Shown here: positions 52,544-60,967 of the stretch, piece after piece
How positions within the stretch are numbered: position 1 is the first letter of the stretch
How the letters are laid out: the number at the start of each line of letters is the position of its first letter
Source: JAPLJC01 sp052326585
Lineage (GTDB): Bacteria > Desulfobacterota > Desulfobaccia > Desulfobaccales > 0-14-0-80-60-11
Length of the DNA: 64,000 bases
Assembly: GCA_052326585.1 (NCBI GenBank)
Contig: JBKQLU010000003.1
Span: forward strand, 1-64,000
Direction: 5' to 3'
Position numbers and translations under genes: made by a program
Notes under the pieces: model-generated
The model's input: the letters and a program-made list of their open reading frames with translations, nothing else
What the model was told of the DNA's origin: nothing
Databases searched by the model: none

Positions 52544-55500
52544 TTAGTGTCTCTGCAACCCCAGGATCGGCCCGGCGGGGTTCCCCGGCCTCCGGCCCCC
52601 GGCGGTGGGGCCGGAGGCCATATGCAGCGCCGCCAGACGCTGGTGCTGGCGCAACCGCCGGAATGCCTGCAGATTAGCCGCCAAGGCGGGATTGCCGGAT
52701 GTCCCGGGCTGGATCAGGTGCGACATCCCTTGGATTCGGGAGCCCAGGGAAGTCCCGGTCAGCCCGGTGAGCCTGGGGGACAGGTAGGGGACATTGGCCC
52801 AGGCGCCGGTGGCGCTCGCAGCCGCCGCCCCCGTAGCGGGTGGGTCGCTCTGAGCCCAGTTGCCGGTTACGTTAATGGGGTAGCCATTGATGGAGGTGCC
52901 GGTATTCCCTTGTCCAACGGCCCAGGTGGCCCGCAGGGGGGGTGTGGTGGTATTGGGCCCCAGCGAAAAAACCCCGCCCAAGCCCACATTTGAGTAAGAT
53001 CCGCTGTAGCCCGTCGAATAGAATTGGGCGGATCCCAGGGCAATGCCAGTCTGAGTGCCGTTACCTGGCCCGGCGACGGCGCCGATTAAGGTGGGGTAAA
53101 CCGATCCACTGTCTGAAGACGGAAAAGCGCCGGCTGCGCCGGTGCCGGTCAAATTGAAGTTGGCCGTAATGGGAACGGAAACAACGGACCCTGAGCCTCC
53201 CAAATACATGGTGCCGGTTAGGGGACCGGCATTGGTGTAGACCGCGGTGGAATAGGGAGAGCTGGAGGTCTGCTGATAATTACCGCTAGCAGACTGCCAA
53301 AATGAGGTGGTGGTCTGCCCGGAGCTGGTTGGCGTCGTCGCCAGTGTGGCGTTTATATAGGAATAGGAACCTCCTCCGCCGGTAGCAACCTGGCCGGTCA
53401 GGTTACCGTTGGCGGGATTATAGGTTATCTGCATCGGTATTTGCGATACGCCGGTTCCACCCACGGTCACAGTGGAACTCGTCACCCCGTAGCTTGTCTG
53501 CCCGCCGTACCAGGGGTACACCGCGCCGGCGCCGGACAGGGAGAACGTCCCGCTGGCGCCATTGGAAGGAAACGCCGGAAGAGGACTGCCGTTGCCGTAA
53601 TTCAGCGCCAGGCTGCCATTGGTGGCAGTGGTGCCCACCCCGCTGATGGTTTGGCTGCCGGCCATCTGGCCGGTGTTCAACAAGACGGGGCTACCCCCAT
53701 CCCCGCCTGAGACCACCTGGAAAGTTCCTGAAGTGCTGTGGGAGATGGCTATGCCAAACTGCTCGGTCATGGTCCCTGCGGCCGCGAGCGTCGTCGATCC
53801 CCCGGTGACAGTGCCGGTATAATTGAAGGTCAACTGGCCGTTGGGGGCAATAGTAATCGGCCCCGTATAATTGAAGGTTTGCCCGGTGGCGGAGGAAGTG
53901 CCGCTGTAGCTGCCGGTCCCCGTCAGGGTATAGCCGCCCAGCACGCCGGTGACCGTGCCGGAGAGGGTCCCGGTAATACCGGTGCTGGTGCCGTTCCCTA
54001 CGCTAAAGGACCCGGAAGGCCCGCTCAGGGTGCCGTTGTTAACCTGGTCCAGGTAGGTGCCCGGGAAGACGCCGGTGCGGGCGCCGTAGCCTTGAGTCTG
54101 AACAGTGGCCTGGGTCGTGCTGGTGGGGTTGATATAGTCCGAGTCGGTCAAAGGCATGCTGAAGCTATAAGTGCTGGCCGTCGGAATCGTCGCGGCCGTC
54201 TGGGTAAAGGTGCCCTGCTGCGTGAAGGTACCGGAGGGGGCCGGGGTAACGCTGTTATCGGTATTGGTGCCGTAAAAGGTGGCGGAGAGGCTGCCGCTGG
54301 GGTTGATGGTCACTGGCCCGGCCAAGGTCCCGGGATTGCCGCCCCCCTGGCCCTGGCCGGAGGCGACGGTGGTCATCACCCCGGTTTGCGGCCCTCCGGG
54401 CGTGCCGCTGACGACCCCCTGCATGGTGGCGGCCATACTGCCCTGGTCGGCGGGAGGATAGTAGCCGTTCACCGGCGCGGTGCTGGTCATGTTCAGGTTG
54501 GCGGAAAAAGTCCCCGGATAGACCCCGGTGCGGGTGCCCCAGATAGGATAGCCATTGGCGTTGGTGAAAGTTTGCTGGTTGCCCGAGGCGTTGCCGGCCT
54601 GAGACAGGCTGCCCACGGCCGTCTGGGTGAAATAGGTGCCCGGGGTGCCGCCCTCCGAGCCGGCGCCGGTTACCGTATAGGTGCTGTTGCTGCCGGAGAG
54701 GTTGGTGTAACTGTAACTGAAAGTGCCGTTGGGGTTGATGGTAATGGGTCCGGAGAAGGTGCCGCTATATCCATTGGAGGTAGTGAAGTTGGCGGAGTAA
54801 GTCCCGCTCAGGCTGGACCCGGAGACGCCGCTGACCGTGCCGGTAAGAATATCGGAGGCGGTGATACTAGTAGCACTGCCGGTAGGGCCGCTAAAGGAAG
54901 CGGAAGCACGCGTGCCCGAGCCGCTGGTGGTGAAGTATTCCGGATCAACCCCGGTCAATTGCCCCCAGTAACCTGAAATTTGGGTGGCGTTACCTGGGGA
55001 GGAGACGGTGTTCGTGAGATAGCCGTTGAGGTCCATCGCAAAACTATAAGTGCCGGGGCCCGGGCCCGGGGCCGGGCCCGGGGTGATGGGGATATTCGGG
55101 TTGTTTACCGGGTTGTTCACCAGGTTATTCGCGGTGTAGAGGTTGAAGGACGGGTTGTTTGCCGGGGTATTCTGGGTGAAGAGGGTTCCCAGCAGCAATG
55201 GGCCGGGCCCGCCGCCGCCGCCCAGGGCCCCGGTCTCCAGCGGTGAGGCGGCGCCGCCTCCGCCCCCATTGTAATGGCTAAACAGTCCCCGCAGTTGCAG
55301 CAAGTCCTGCTCGGTGATGGGCAGAGGCAGGGTGGGGGGCAGGTTGAAGCCCACCCGGGTGAACTGCATCCCGGTGAGCGTCACTTTTCCCGGCACTTCC
55401 GGGAAGAGATTTTGCACCTCGGTGGTGCCGTGTTCATTATAAATGTCGGTGCCCAAGGCTGTGAGCTGGGCGTACCAGCCGGTGCCGCGCACCCCCAGGA

Positions 55501-55909
55501 CCCCGGTTTGGGTCTTCATGATGAAGTCCGGCTTTTCGGTCTGTAAAATCTTACTTACCAGGAAGTGCACCATACCCCGGAAGACCTCCACCGTAGCCTG
55601 GCGCTTGTTTTTGGCGGCGTCATAGATGTATTCGTCGATGGCCACCCGGCTCTCCGGCGCCACCGCCAGGACGGTGTCATCCACGAACCGGATCTGGGCC
55701 TTGGAGAGCGACTTGGTGCGGACCGCGTCCCCCTGGTTCACCTCATCCTGGACCTTCGCCGGCACGGCGGGGAACTTACCCCCCTTCATCAAATCCACCG
55801 ATCCTTCCACCTCCACGAATCGGCCCACCGGCACGGCCTGGGCCGCTAAAGGGAGTCCCAGGGCAAACGCCGCCGACACCAGAACACCTGCCAGATACCT
55901 GTATTGCAT
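52544..55909 (-). CDS. Large exported FecR-domain repeat protein (about 1121 aa)
   Basis: Signal peptide (after AAQA, about residue 24), FecR domain (about 26-185; GRFVEVEGSVDLMKGG, TGVLGVRGTGWYAQL), then about 850 residues of Gly/Ser/Thr beta repeats. It shares long near-identical blocks with the 885-residue paralog (GYLTNTVSSPGNATQISGYW, SGTYSANFTTSNGYSGTFSG) but has an extra module of about 230 residues (GQTSYGVTSSTVTVGG to NVTGNWAQSDPP) before the common tail MSHLIQPGTSGNPALAANLQ. A Pro/Gly linker (PGPAPGPGPG) replaces part of the spacer. Its start ATG 55909 (GAGGTG upstream; an in-frame GTG lies at 55918) is 30 bases after the TPR/beta-barrel gene, so the two form an operon. Confidence 0.85.
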   Translation of the reverse strand: MQYRYLAGVLVSAAFALGLPLAAQAVPVGRFVEVEGSVDLMKGGKFPAVPAKVQDEVNQGDAVRTKSLSKAQIRFVDDTVLAVAPESRVAIDEYIYDAAKNKRQATVEVFRGMVHFLVSKILQTEKPDFIMKTQTGVLGVRGTGWYAQLTALGTDIYNEHGTTEVQNLFPEVPGKVTLTGMQFTRVGFNLPPTLPLPITEQDLLQLRGLFSHYNGGGGGAASPLETGALGGGGGPGPLLLGTLFTQNTPANNPSFNLYTANNLVNNPVNNPNIPITPGPAPGPGPGTYSFAMDLNGYLTNTVSSPGNATQISGYWGQLTGVDPEYFTTSGSGTRASASFSGPTGSATSITASDILTGTVSGVSGSSLSGTYSANFTTSNGYSGTFSGPITINPNGTFSYSYTNLSGSNSTYTVTGAGSEGGTPGTYFTQTAVGSLSQAGNASGNQQTFTNANGYPIWGTRTGVYPGTFSANLNMTSTAPVNGYYPPADQGSMAATMQGVVSGTPGGPQTGVMTTVASGQGQGGGNPGTLAGPVTINPSGSLSATFYGTNTDNSVTPAPSGTFTQQGTFTQTAATIPTASTYSFSMPLTDSDYINPTSTTQATVQTQGYGARTGVFPGTYLDQVNNGTLSGPSGSFSVGNGTSTGITGTLSGTVTGVLGGYTLTGTGSYSGTSSATGQTFNYTGPITIAPNGQLTFNYTGTVTGGSTTLAAAGTMTEQFGIAISHSTSGTFQVVSGGDGGSPVLLNTGQMAGSQTISGVGTTATNGSLALNYGNGSPLPAFPSNGASGTFSLSGAGAVYPWYGGQTSYGVTSSTVTVGGTGVSQIPMQITYNPANGNLTGQVATGGGGSYSYINATLATTPTSSGQTTTSFWQSASGNYQQTSSSPYSTAVYTNAGPLTGTMYLGGSGSVVSVPITANFNLTGTGAAGAFPSSDSGSVYPTLIGAVAGPGNGTQTGIALGSAQFYSTGYSGSYSNVGLGGVFSLGPNTTTPPLRATWAVGQGNTGTSINGYPINVTGNWAQSDPPATGAAAASATGAWANVPYLSPRLTGLTGTSLGSRIQGMSHLIQPGTSGNPALAANLQAFRRLRQHQRLAALHMASGPTAGGRRPGNPAGPILGLQRH

Positions 55910-55938
55910 GTCACTCACCTCTTGGCTGCTGCCAAAGC

Positions 55939-57474
55939 TTAGTACTGATAACTCAATTGCACCCCCGCCAGATGGCGGTTGTAATTATAGAGGGAAACGT
56001 TGGAATCATCGCGGATGAAATAGTAGTGCACGTTGCCTTCGAGGCCCTTCCAGATCTGATAGGACAAGGTCAACCCGGTGATCAGGTCCTTGTCGTAACG
56101 CTTGCCTTCATAGACGGGAGGGCTTTGGCTGCCGTCATAAAAACGGAAGTTATAGGGCTGCAGCATCAAGTCCAGGAAAGCGGTCACCTTGAGACGATTG
56201 GTGATGGGATAAACGGCCGTCGTCAAGAGGCGATAACTGCTGTTATCCCAGTTGGTGCCGCCGGTCCAGTCATGCACATAGCTGAACCGCGTCTGAAGGT
56301 AGCCTTGTTGATTCTTGAAGAAATAGTAGAGTCCCAAATTGCCCCCCATATTGCGGCCGCTGCGGTCGTCTTGAGGGAAGGAGATGGGATACCAGTAATA
56401 TTCCCGGGCCATGGTGCCGCCCACCTCCAGCCCGACGTTGGGGGTGAGGAAATGGAGATAAGTGGGGGCCAGGTTAAAGGCGCTGTAGTAGGCATCATAT
56501 TGTACGTCGGTATAGTTGTAAGTAAAAGGCACCCACAAGCGGCCGTTTTGGAACTGGTAGGTGGGAGTGAGGCCCGCGGTGTTGCTCAGCAGGTCATAGT
56601 TGGGGACGCTGGGGTGGAAATTCTGAAAATAGGCATAATTGGTCAGGAGGCCGAGGGGGCCCTGGGGCACCAGGTTGTATTCCGCATAGCCGCCGTAGGA
56701 GAAGGCGACGCCGCCCTTGCCCGAAACCTGGGTGGCGGCCGCGGCGCCGCCGGGCTGCAGGGTGATGTTGGAGTCATAATCGACGCCGGCATAAACGTTG
56801 AAGTGAAAGGGGCGAATCTCCTCGAGGCGGGATTCCACCGCTTTTTCATAACGCTGCGCGAATGCTGCGGTGCTGGTTTGCGGCGCCAGGGTGATGGTCT
56901 CTTTGAGGGTTTTCTGGGCCTCCTTCAGGCGGTTCTGCGCGGCCAAGGCCAGGCTCGCCTGCAGCGTGGCCTCCTGGGCCAGCGCCGGGTCCGTCTTGGC
57001 CTTGTCGAAATAGTCCAGGGCCTCCCGGTAACGTTTCTGCTTCATAGCCACCTGGCCCTGCATCATGGCCGTCTGGGCCGGCTGATAGCCGGCCTTCTCC
57101 AACTCCTTAAGCTGAACCAAGGCCAGGTCCGGCTTATCCAGGGTGATCAGGGTGTCGGCCAGCAGCCGCCTGGCCTCCATGTAGTCCGGCTTCAGCCGGA
57201 CGGCCTCCTCGAGATAGTCCCTGGCTTTGGGATACTCGAGGAGCTGGCGGTAGACCACTCCCAAATAATAGGCCTTCTGGGCGGTATGCGGCCCTGTCCG
57301 CCACGCTTCGGTCAGTTGGGCCAGGGCTTCCTCGTAATTTTCCTGTTGCAGATTCCTGGCCGCCTGCTGCACCAGCACCTCATCGGAAGGGCTGACCCCT
57401 AAAGCCGGGACGCTGGCCAGGAGGACCCCTAGGAGAATCGCTGCCGGTATCAGGCATTTTCGGCTGAGCTTCAC
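55939..57474 (-). CDS. TPR plus outer-membrane beta-barrel protein (Slam-like architecture)
   Basis: Exported 511-residue protein: signal peptide (after PALG, about residue 27), periplasmic TPR repeats (about 30-215; AYYLGVVYRQLLEYPKARDY, LKPDYMEARRLLADTLI), then a C-terminal barrel (about 225-511) of alternating aromatic strands (FHFNVYAGVDYDSNITLQPG, GYLQTRFSYVHDWTGG) ending in the outer-membrane signature VQLSYQY with terminal Tyr. Size and layout resemble Slam (surface lipoprotein assembly modulator, type XI secretion) proteins. Here it directly precedes a FecR repeat protein, so it may export or anchor it; that is inference. The start is GTG with GGGGG six bases upstream. Confidence 0.8.
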   Translation of the reverse strand: MKLSRKCLIPAAILLGVLLASVPALGVSPSDEVLVQQAARNLQQENYEEALAQLTEAWRTGPHTAQKAYYLGVVYRQLLEYPKARDYLEEAVRLKPDYMEARRLLADTLITLDKPDLALVQLKELEKAGYQPAQTAMMQGQVAMKQKRYREALDYFDKAKTDPALAQEATLQASLALAAQNRLKEAQKTLKETITLAPQTSTAAFAQRYEKAVESRLEEIRPFHFNVYAGVDYDSNITLQPGGAAAATQVSGKGGVAFSYGGYAEYNLVPQGPLGLLTNYAYFQNFHPSVPNYDLLSNTAGLTPTYQFQNGRLWVPFTYNYTDVQYDAYYSAFNLAPTYLHFLTPNVGLEVGGTMAREYYWYPISFPQDDRSGRNMGGNLGLYYFFKNQQGYLQTRFSYVHDWTGGTNWDNSSYRLLTTAVYPITNRLKVTAFLDLMLQPYNFRFYDGSQSPPVYEGKRYDKDLITGLTLSYQIWKGLEGNVHYYFIRDDSNVSLYNYNRHLAGVQLSYQY

Positions 57475-57572
57475 CAGAACCCCCGATCAGTTAGATTTTA
57501 GTCGCAAGTTGCTAAGTTTCGCCCGAGTCCGCGGCTACTTTCGATTCTCTAAAACCATTTGGCAAGGATGCC

Positions 57573-57601
57573 AAAATAACCCAAAATAGGCCAAAAATCA
57601 A
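57573..57601 (-). promoter_or_regulatory. Candidate promoter of the TPR/beta-barrel-FecR operon
   Basis: On the minus strand TTGATT, a 17-base spacer, then TATTTT (forward 57596-57601 and 57573-57578), about 100 bases upstream of the GTG start. No GEMM-type riboswitch is visible in this leader, in contrast to the second FecR gene. Confidence 0.35.
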
Positions 57602-57737
57602 TTGGTTTTTGAAGATCCCATCAACTTAAAACCCTCACGAGATCATTAATGTGGCCCTCTGAGCGCCAAGGGGCGCGCCCGCAGATGGATGCGCCCCACC
57701 GTTTTGGGCCCCGGCCTAAAGAGCCGGGACAACCTGC

Positions 57738-58307
57738 TCATACCCTGGGCTTGGCCCAGATTTCCAGTACGGAAAGCTGCAAGAAGCGTTTGGAGGCCGC
57801 GGCGCGAATAATGGCCACCACGTCCCAACCCCTGCCGGTGCCGCCGATGGCCACCACTTCCTCCCCTTCCGGGACCAGGCCGGCATCCACCGCCTCCATG
57901 ACGATCTCGCAGCAGACCTTGAGACCCTGCCCCAGACGCCGCAGACTATTGGCAATCAACAGGGTAGGGGCGCTCCCCTTGAACTGATCGGCGATGGCGG
58001 TTTCCAGGGAATGGGTGAGAATGGTGGCCTTCAGGACCTTGCCTCCCAGGCGGGTGATCTCCTCATGGTGTTCCGGCAGAAATTCGTCCAGATTAGGCCC
58101 TTTGAAGCCCACGGAATGGCCCACCACTACCAGGTTGGCGCCTTTGCCGGCCAGGCGCCGGGCAGCCTCGGCGCCGCTCACCCCGGTAGTGGAGGCCACC
58201 ACCAGGTGGCGGAAGCCCTCGGCCACCGCCTTCTCCAGAAGTTCCTGACAGGCCGGGGTGTTCTCGGACCCCACTTTCTCGAAGTACCAGGTTTCCCGAC
58301 GGATCAT
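57738..58307 (-). CDS. Stand-alone pyruvate-kinase C-terminal (alpha/beta) domain protein
   Basis: A 189-residue soluble protein matching only the C-terminal allosteric domain of pyruvate kinase, with ACQELLEKAVAEGFRHLVVA, then STTGVSGAEAARRLAG and VVAIGGTGRGWDVVAIIRAA. No catalytic barrel is present, so it is not a pyruvate kinase. Such short proteins are scattered in bacteria and archaea with no known activity; a ligand-binding role is plausible. It stands between the FecR locus and murB, separated from murB by a palindrome cluster. Confidence 0.85.
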   Translation of the reverse strand: MIRRETWYFEKVGSENTPACQELLEKAVAEGFRHLVVASTTGVSGAEAARRLAGKGANLVVVGHSVGFKGPNLDEFLPEHHEEITRLGGKVLKATILTHSLETAIADQFKGSAPTLLIANSLRRLGQGLKVCCEIVMEAVDAGLVPEGEEVVAIGGTGRGWDVVAIIRAAASKRFLQLSVLEIWAKPRV

Positions 58308-58335
58308 GATATACCTCCTCTGCTCTTAAAGGATT

Positions 58336-58531
58336 GGTGGGCAGTGGCCACCCTGCATATCCAGGCCACTATCGCCCCTTGGTCTACCCTAATGGCGCGT
58401 GAGACGCGCCCTACGGTGAGCCATTTTGCAGAATCATTGTGGTTTTGTAGGGTGCGTCCCACGCACCATTAGGAGCGACCCAATCACAGGCTGGAAGCCT
58501 GTGTCCCTAACGGCAATGGCGGGCAGTGCCC
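58336..58531. repeat. Cluster of five intergenic palindromes upstream of the PK-domain gene
   Basis: In order: GGTGG/CCACC (58336-58352), GGCGCGT/ACGCGCC with CTACG after it (58394-58410), GGTGCGT/ACGCACC with GTA before it (58451-58467), CACAGGC/GCCTGTG (58485-58503) and GGGC-agt-GCCC (58521-58531). The second and third repeat the pair seen after hemA, and the first and last repeat the element before trmFO. Confidence 0.75.
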
Positions 58532-58581
58532 ACCCCACATATCTATGTCGCTCTCGCCTCTACCGAAAGCTCAACGCTGAT

Positions 58582-59469
58582 TCACCCTAAATCATCAGGG
58601 AGAATGACCACTTCCCGCTCCAGGGCCACGCCCTGGGTGCGCCAGACCCGTTCCTGGATCTCATAGATGAGGCCCTGCACCTGGGCCGCGGTGGCCCGGC
58701 CCTGGTTGAGGATGAAGTTGGCGTGCTTCCCGGAGACCTGGGCCTCCCCCCTTTTCAGCCCCTTGCAGCCGGCCGCCTCAATAAGCCAACCGGCGGCGGG
58801 TCCGGCCGCGGGATTTTTGAAGACGCTGCCGCAGTTGCGGTAATTGGCGGGCTGCCGGGTCCGGCGGGCCGTCTGCAATTCCCTGAGGCGCCGCCGCAGG
58901 GTCTCCGGCGGGGCCGGAGTGCTGAGAAGAAACTCCGCCTCCACCACCAGCCAGTGGGGGAAATAGAGGAGCCGGGAGGAACGATAGCCCAGCCCCAGGT
59001 CCCCGGCCCGAAATTCCAGGAGCTCGAGCTTGGGGGTGGCCACCCAAACCCGGCTCAGCACCGCGGCCAGGTCCCGGCCGTCCGCCCCGGCGTTGAGGCG
59101 CACCGCGGCGCCCACCGTGCCGGGAATGCCCGCCAGGAATTCGAAGCCCGAGAAACCCAGGGCCGCGGCTGTCCGGGCCAGGCGGGGCAGCGACACCCCG
59201 GCCCCGGCCCTGAGCGTGTCACCCCGGCGTTCCAGGATTTGGAGGCTCCGGGCCAGGTGCAGGGTGAGGCCGGGGAGGCCGGCGTCGGCGATCAGCAGAT
59301 TGGAGCCCCGCCCCAGGAAGAACAGGGGCCAGCCCCGCTCCCGGGCCAGGGCCATGAGGCCAAAGACCTCTTCCAGCCCCGCCGCGGCCGCCAGATACTG
59401 CGCCGGCCCGCCGATCTTCCAGGTGGTCAGCGGCGCTAGGGGGTGATTTTCCAGGATGGCACCGTTCAT
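58582..59469 (-). CDS. murB: UDP-N-acetylenolpyruvoylglucosamine reductase
   Basis: FAD/NADPH enzyme that makes UDP-N-acetylmuramate for peptidoglycan. The N-terminus reads HPLAPLTTWKIGGPAQYLA; FLGRGSNLLIADAGLPGLTL is the FAD segment; FEFLAGIPGTVGAAVRLNAG and the catalytic Ser in YRNCGSVFKNPA are intact, with the closing KHANFILNQGRATAAQV. About 295 residues. ATG 59469 (MNGAILENH) is preferred; the frame is open to a GTG at 59499, and neither has a clear ribosome site. It is not in a mur-fts cluster here. Confidence 0.95.
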   Translation of the reverse strand: MNGAILENHPLAPLTTWKIGGPAQYLAAAAGLEEVFGLMALARERGWPLFFLGRGSNLLIADAGLPGLTLHLARSLQILERRGDTLRAGAGVSLPRLARTAAALGFSGFEFLAGIPGTVGAAVRLNAGADGRDLAAVLSRVWVATPKLELLEFRAGDLGLGYRSSRLLYFPHWLVVEAEFLLSTPAPPETLRRRLRELQTARRTRQPANYRNCGSVFKNPAAGPAAGWLIEAAGCKGLKRGEAQVSGKHANFILNQGRATAAQVQGLIYEIQERVWRTQGVALEREVVILPDDLG

Positions 59470-59761
59470 GGCTTTTGGGATACTCGCGCTTGGCGCCACG
59501 CCTCGATTTCGGGCAAGAATTCCGCCAATAAAAAATGGCCGCCTAACTTCCGCGGCAATTATATCAGTTTTCCGGTTGGGAGTTTACACTATGACTTTTT
59601 CTTGGGGGAACGGATTCCTTTTGTTTTAGCCTTTGAGTGAGTCGCGAAAGTTTGTATACCCAAATATGCAGCATATCGTCCACCGTGCGTCAAGGAAAGG
59701 TTCCGGCCACCGTTCAAACGATTTTCTCTTGCCCCGCCTTTGACCCAAAGCCCCGCCCGCC

Positions 59762-59790
59762 TTGACAATTCCCGGGAAACCGGATAGCGT
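59762..59790 (+). promoter_or_regulatory. Candidate sigma-70 promoter of the transglycosylase gene
   Basis: Perfect TTGACA (59762-59767), 17-base spacer, TAGCGT (59785-59790), about 27 bases before ATG 59817. The remaining intergenic stretch 59470-59761 is less GC-rich than its neighbours and shows no gene. Confidence 0.5.
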
Positions 59791-59816
59791 TAGCTCACTC
59801 TATTGGGGGGGATGGC

Positions 59817-60659
59817 ATGGCTCAGACGCGGTTTTCCCGGGTGGCGGCGGGGGTCCTGATCCTGGCGGCGGTTCTCGCGGGAGGGGCGGCGCCGGCCCGG
59901 GCCGAGGCCCAGCCGGTGGCCTATGTGGGGCTGAAATACGACCTGGTGCGGCAGGGGTTGGACAAGGGCTACGTCTTCCGCACCTTCGCCGACCCCCGGG
60001 CGCAATTTCTGCCCGATGTGGTCCGGAAAATCGCCTTCCTGCGCAAAGAACCCCCCGGCATCTATGCGAGATTCCTGACCCCGGCGGTGGCCGCCCAGGG
60101 CCGGGCCTATCTCGCCGCCCACCAGGCCGCCCTGGACCGGGCCGCGGCCCAATTTGGGGTGGCTCCAGAGGTCATCGTGGCCATCCTCACGGTGGAAAGC
60201 AACCTGGGGAGCAATACCGGGAAGTACCCGGTCTTCAATGTCTTTGCCTCCCTGGCGGTGATGGCTTCCCCGGAGGTTATCCAGGGCCTGGACCTGGACG
60301 CGGCAGGCCGCGACCGCCTGGGAAAGAAAGCCGCCTGGGCCCGGCGGGAACTCCGGGTCTTCCTGGAATACTGCGCCGCCCACCGCCTGGACCCCTTCTC
60401 CTATTGCGGTTCCTGGGCCGGGGCCATGGGCTTCTGCCAGTTCCTGCCCTCCAGCTTGAAGAGCTGCGGCGTCTCCGCCAGCGGCAAGGGGCCGGTGGAC
60501 CTCTTTACTCACGACGACGCCATTTTCAGCATCGCCTGCTATCTGCACCAGAGCGGCTTCCAACTCCAAAACCGGGCCTCCTGGCGCCGGGCGGTTTACG
60601 GCTATAACCATTCCGACGCCTACGTGGACACGGTGATCACCCTGGCCGGGTGGTATTGA
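59817..60659 (+). CDS. MltB-like lytic murein transglycosylase
   Basis: Exported peptidoglycan-cleaving enzyme of 280 residues with a signal peptide ending near APARA (about residue 29). The transglycosylase domain shows VAPEVIVAILTVESNLGSNT with the catalytic Glu (about residue 127), GKYPVFNVFASLAVMA, then GSWAGAMGFCQFLPSSLKSC and the closing AVYGYNHSDAYVDTVI, all typical of MltB (family 3). No lipobox, so it is probably soluble in the periplasm. Its own promoter lies just upstream. Confidence 0.92.
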   Translation: MAQTRFSRVAAGVLILAAVLAGGAAPARAEAQPVAYVGLKYDLVRQGLDKGYVFRTFADPRAQFLPDVVRKIAFLRKEPPGIYARFLTPAVAAQGRAYLAAHQAALDRAAAQFGVAPEVIVAILTVESNLGSNTGKYPVFNVFASLAVMASPEVIQGLDLDAAGRDRLGKKAAWARRELRVFLEYCAAHRLDPFSYCGSWAGAMGFCQFLPSSLKSCGVSASGKGPVDLFTHDDAIFSIACYLHQSGFQLQNRASWRRAVYGYNHSDAYVDTVITLAGWY

Positions 60660-60800
60660 GGGCGGCGGCGAGATCGGCGGCTGGGGAGGAGGAGGCCAGG
60701 GCCCAGGGCATTAGCCCCGGCCCCGATCCCCTGCCCCATTCCCATTAGGCTTTTTAAGGCAATTATAATTATATAGTTGATTCCCGATCCCATCATTGCC

Positions 60801-60847
60801 GTAGGGGCGGCGCCTCGCCGCCCTAAGCGGGGAAATCCCGCCCCTAC
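60801..60847. repeat. Compound palindrome with perfect 10-bp outer arms
   Basis: The outer arms GTAGGGGCGG (60801-60810) and CCGCCCCTAC (60838-60847) are perfect complements and enclose GGCGGCG/CGCCGCC and GCGGGGAAATCCCGC hairpins. It has the same GTAGGG/CCCTAC edges as the other dispersed elements. Rest of 60660-60967: see the hairpin before purE; no gene. Confidence 0.7.
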
Positions 60848-60918
60848 AAAAGATAATGCGAGGGATCCAAGTATATAATTCCTTTTTTAAAGCTCATTGC
60901 CCGGTAGTTAAGATGTGA

Positions 60919-60942
60919 GTGGCAGACAGGCAGCCCTGCCAC
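60919..60942. repeat. Hairpin in the purE leader
   Basis: GTGGCAG (60919-60925) and CTGCCAC (60936-60942) form a perfect 7-bp stem with a 10-base loop, 25 bases before the purE start. No T-run. It may be a regulatory hairpin or an operator, but it matches no motif I know. Confidence 0.45.
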
Positions 60943-60967
60943 CCAAAACCCAAGCAAGGGGACTATT

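Noticed and set aside
53738..54976. Plus-strand ORFs of over 400 codons opposite the FecR genes
   Set aside because: Gly/Ala/Arg-rich shadows of the repeat coding strand; the FecR proteins have signal peptides and ribosome sites.
57540..57572. Sigma-54 promoter (TTGGCATCCTTGCC) before the barrel gene
   Set aside because: The GG and GC elements are only a few bases apart, too close for the required -24/-12 spacing.
59443..59640. Small plus-strand ORF between murB and the transglycosylase
   Set aside because: No ribosome site, no domain, and it overlaps the murB start on the other strand.
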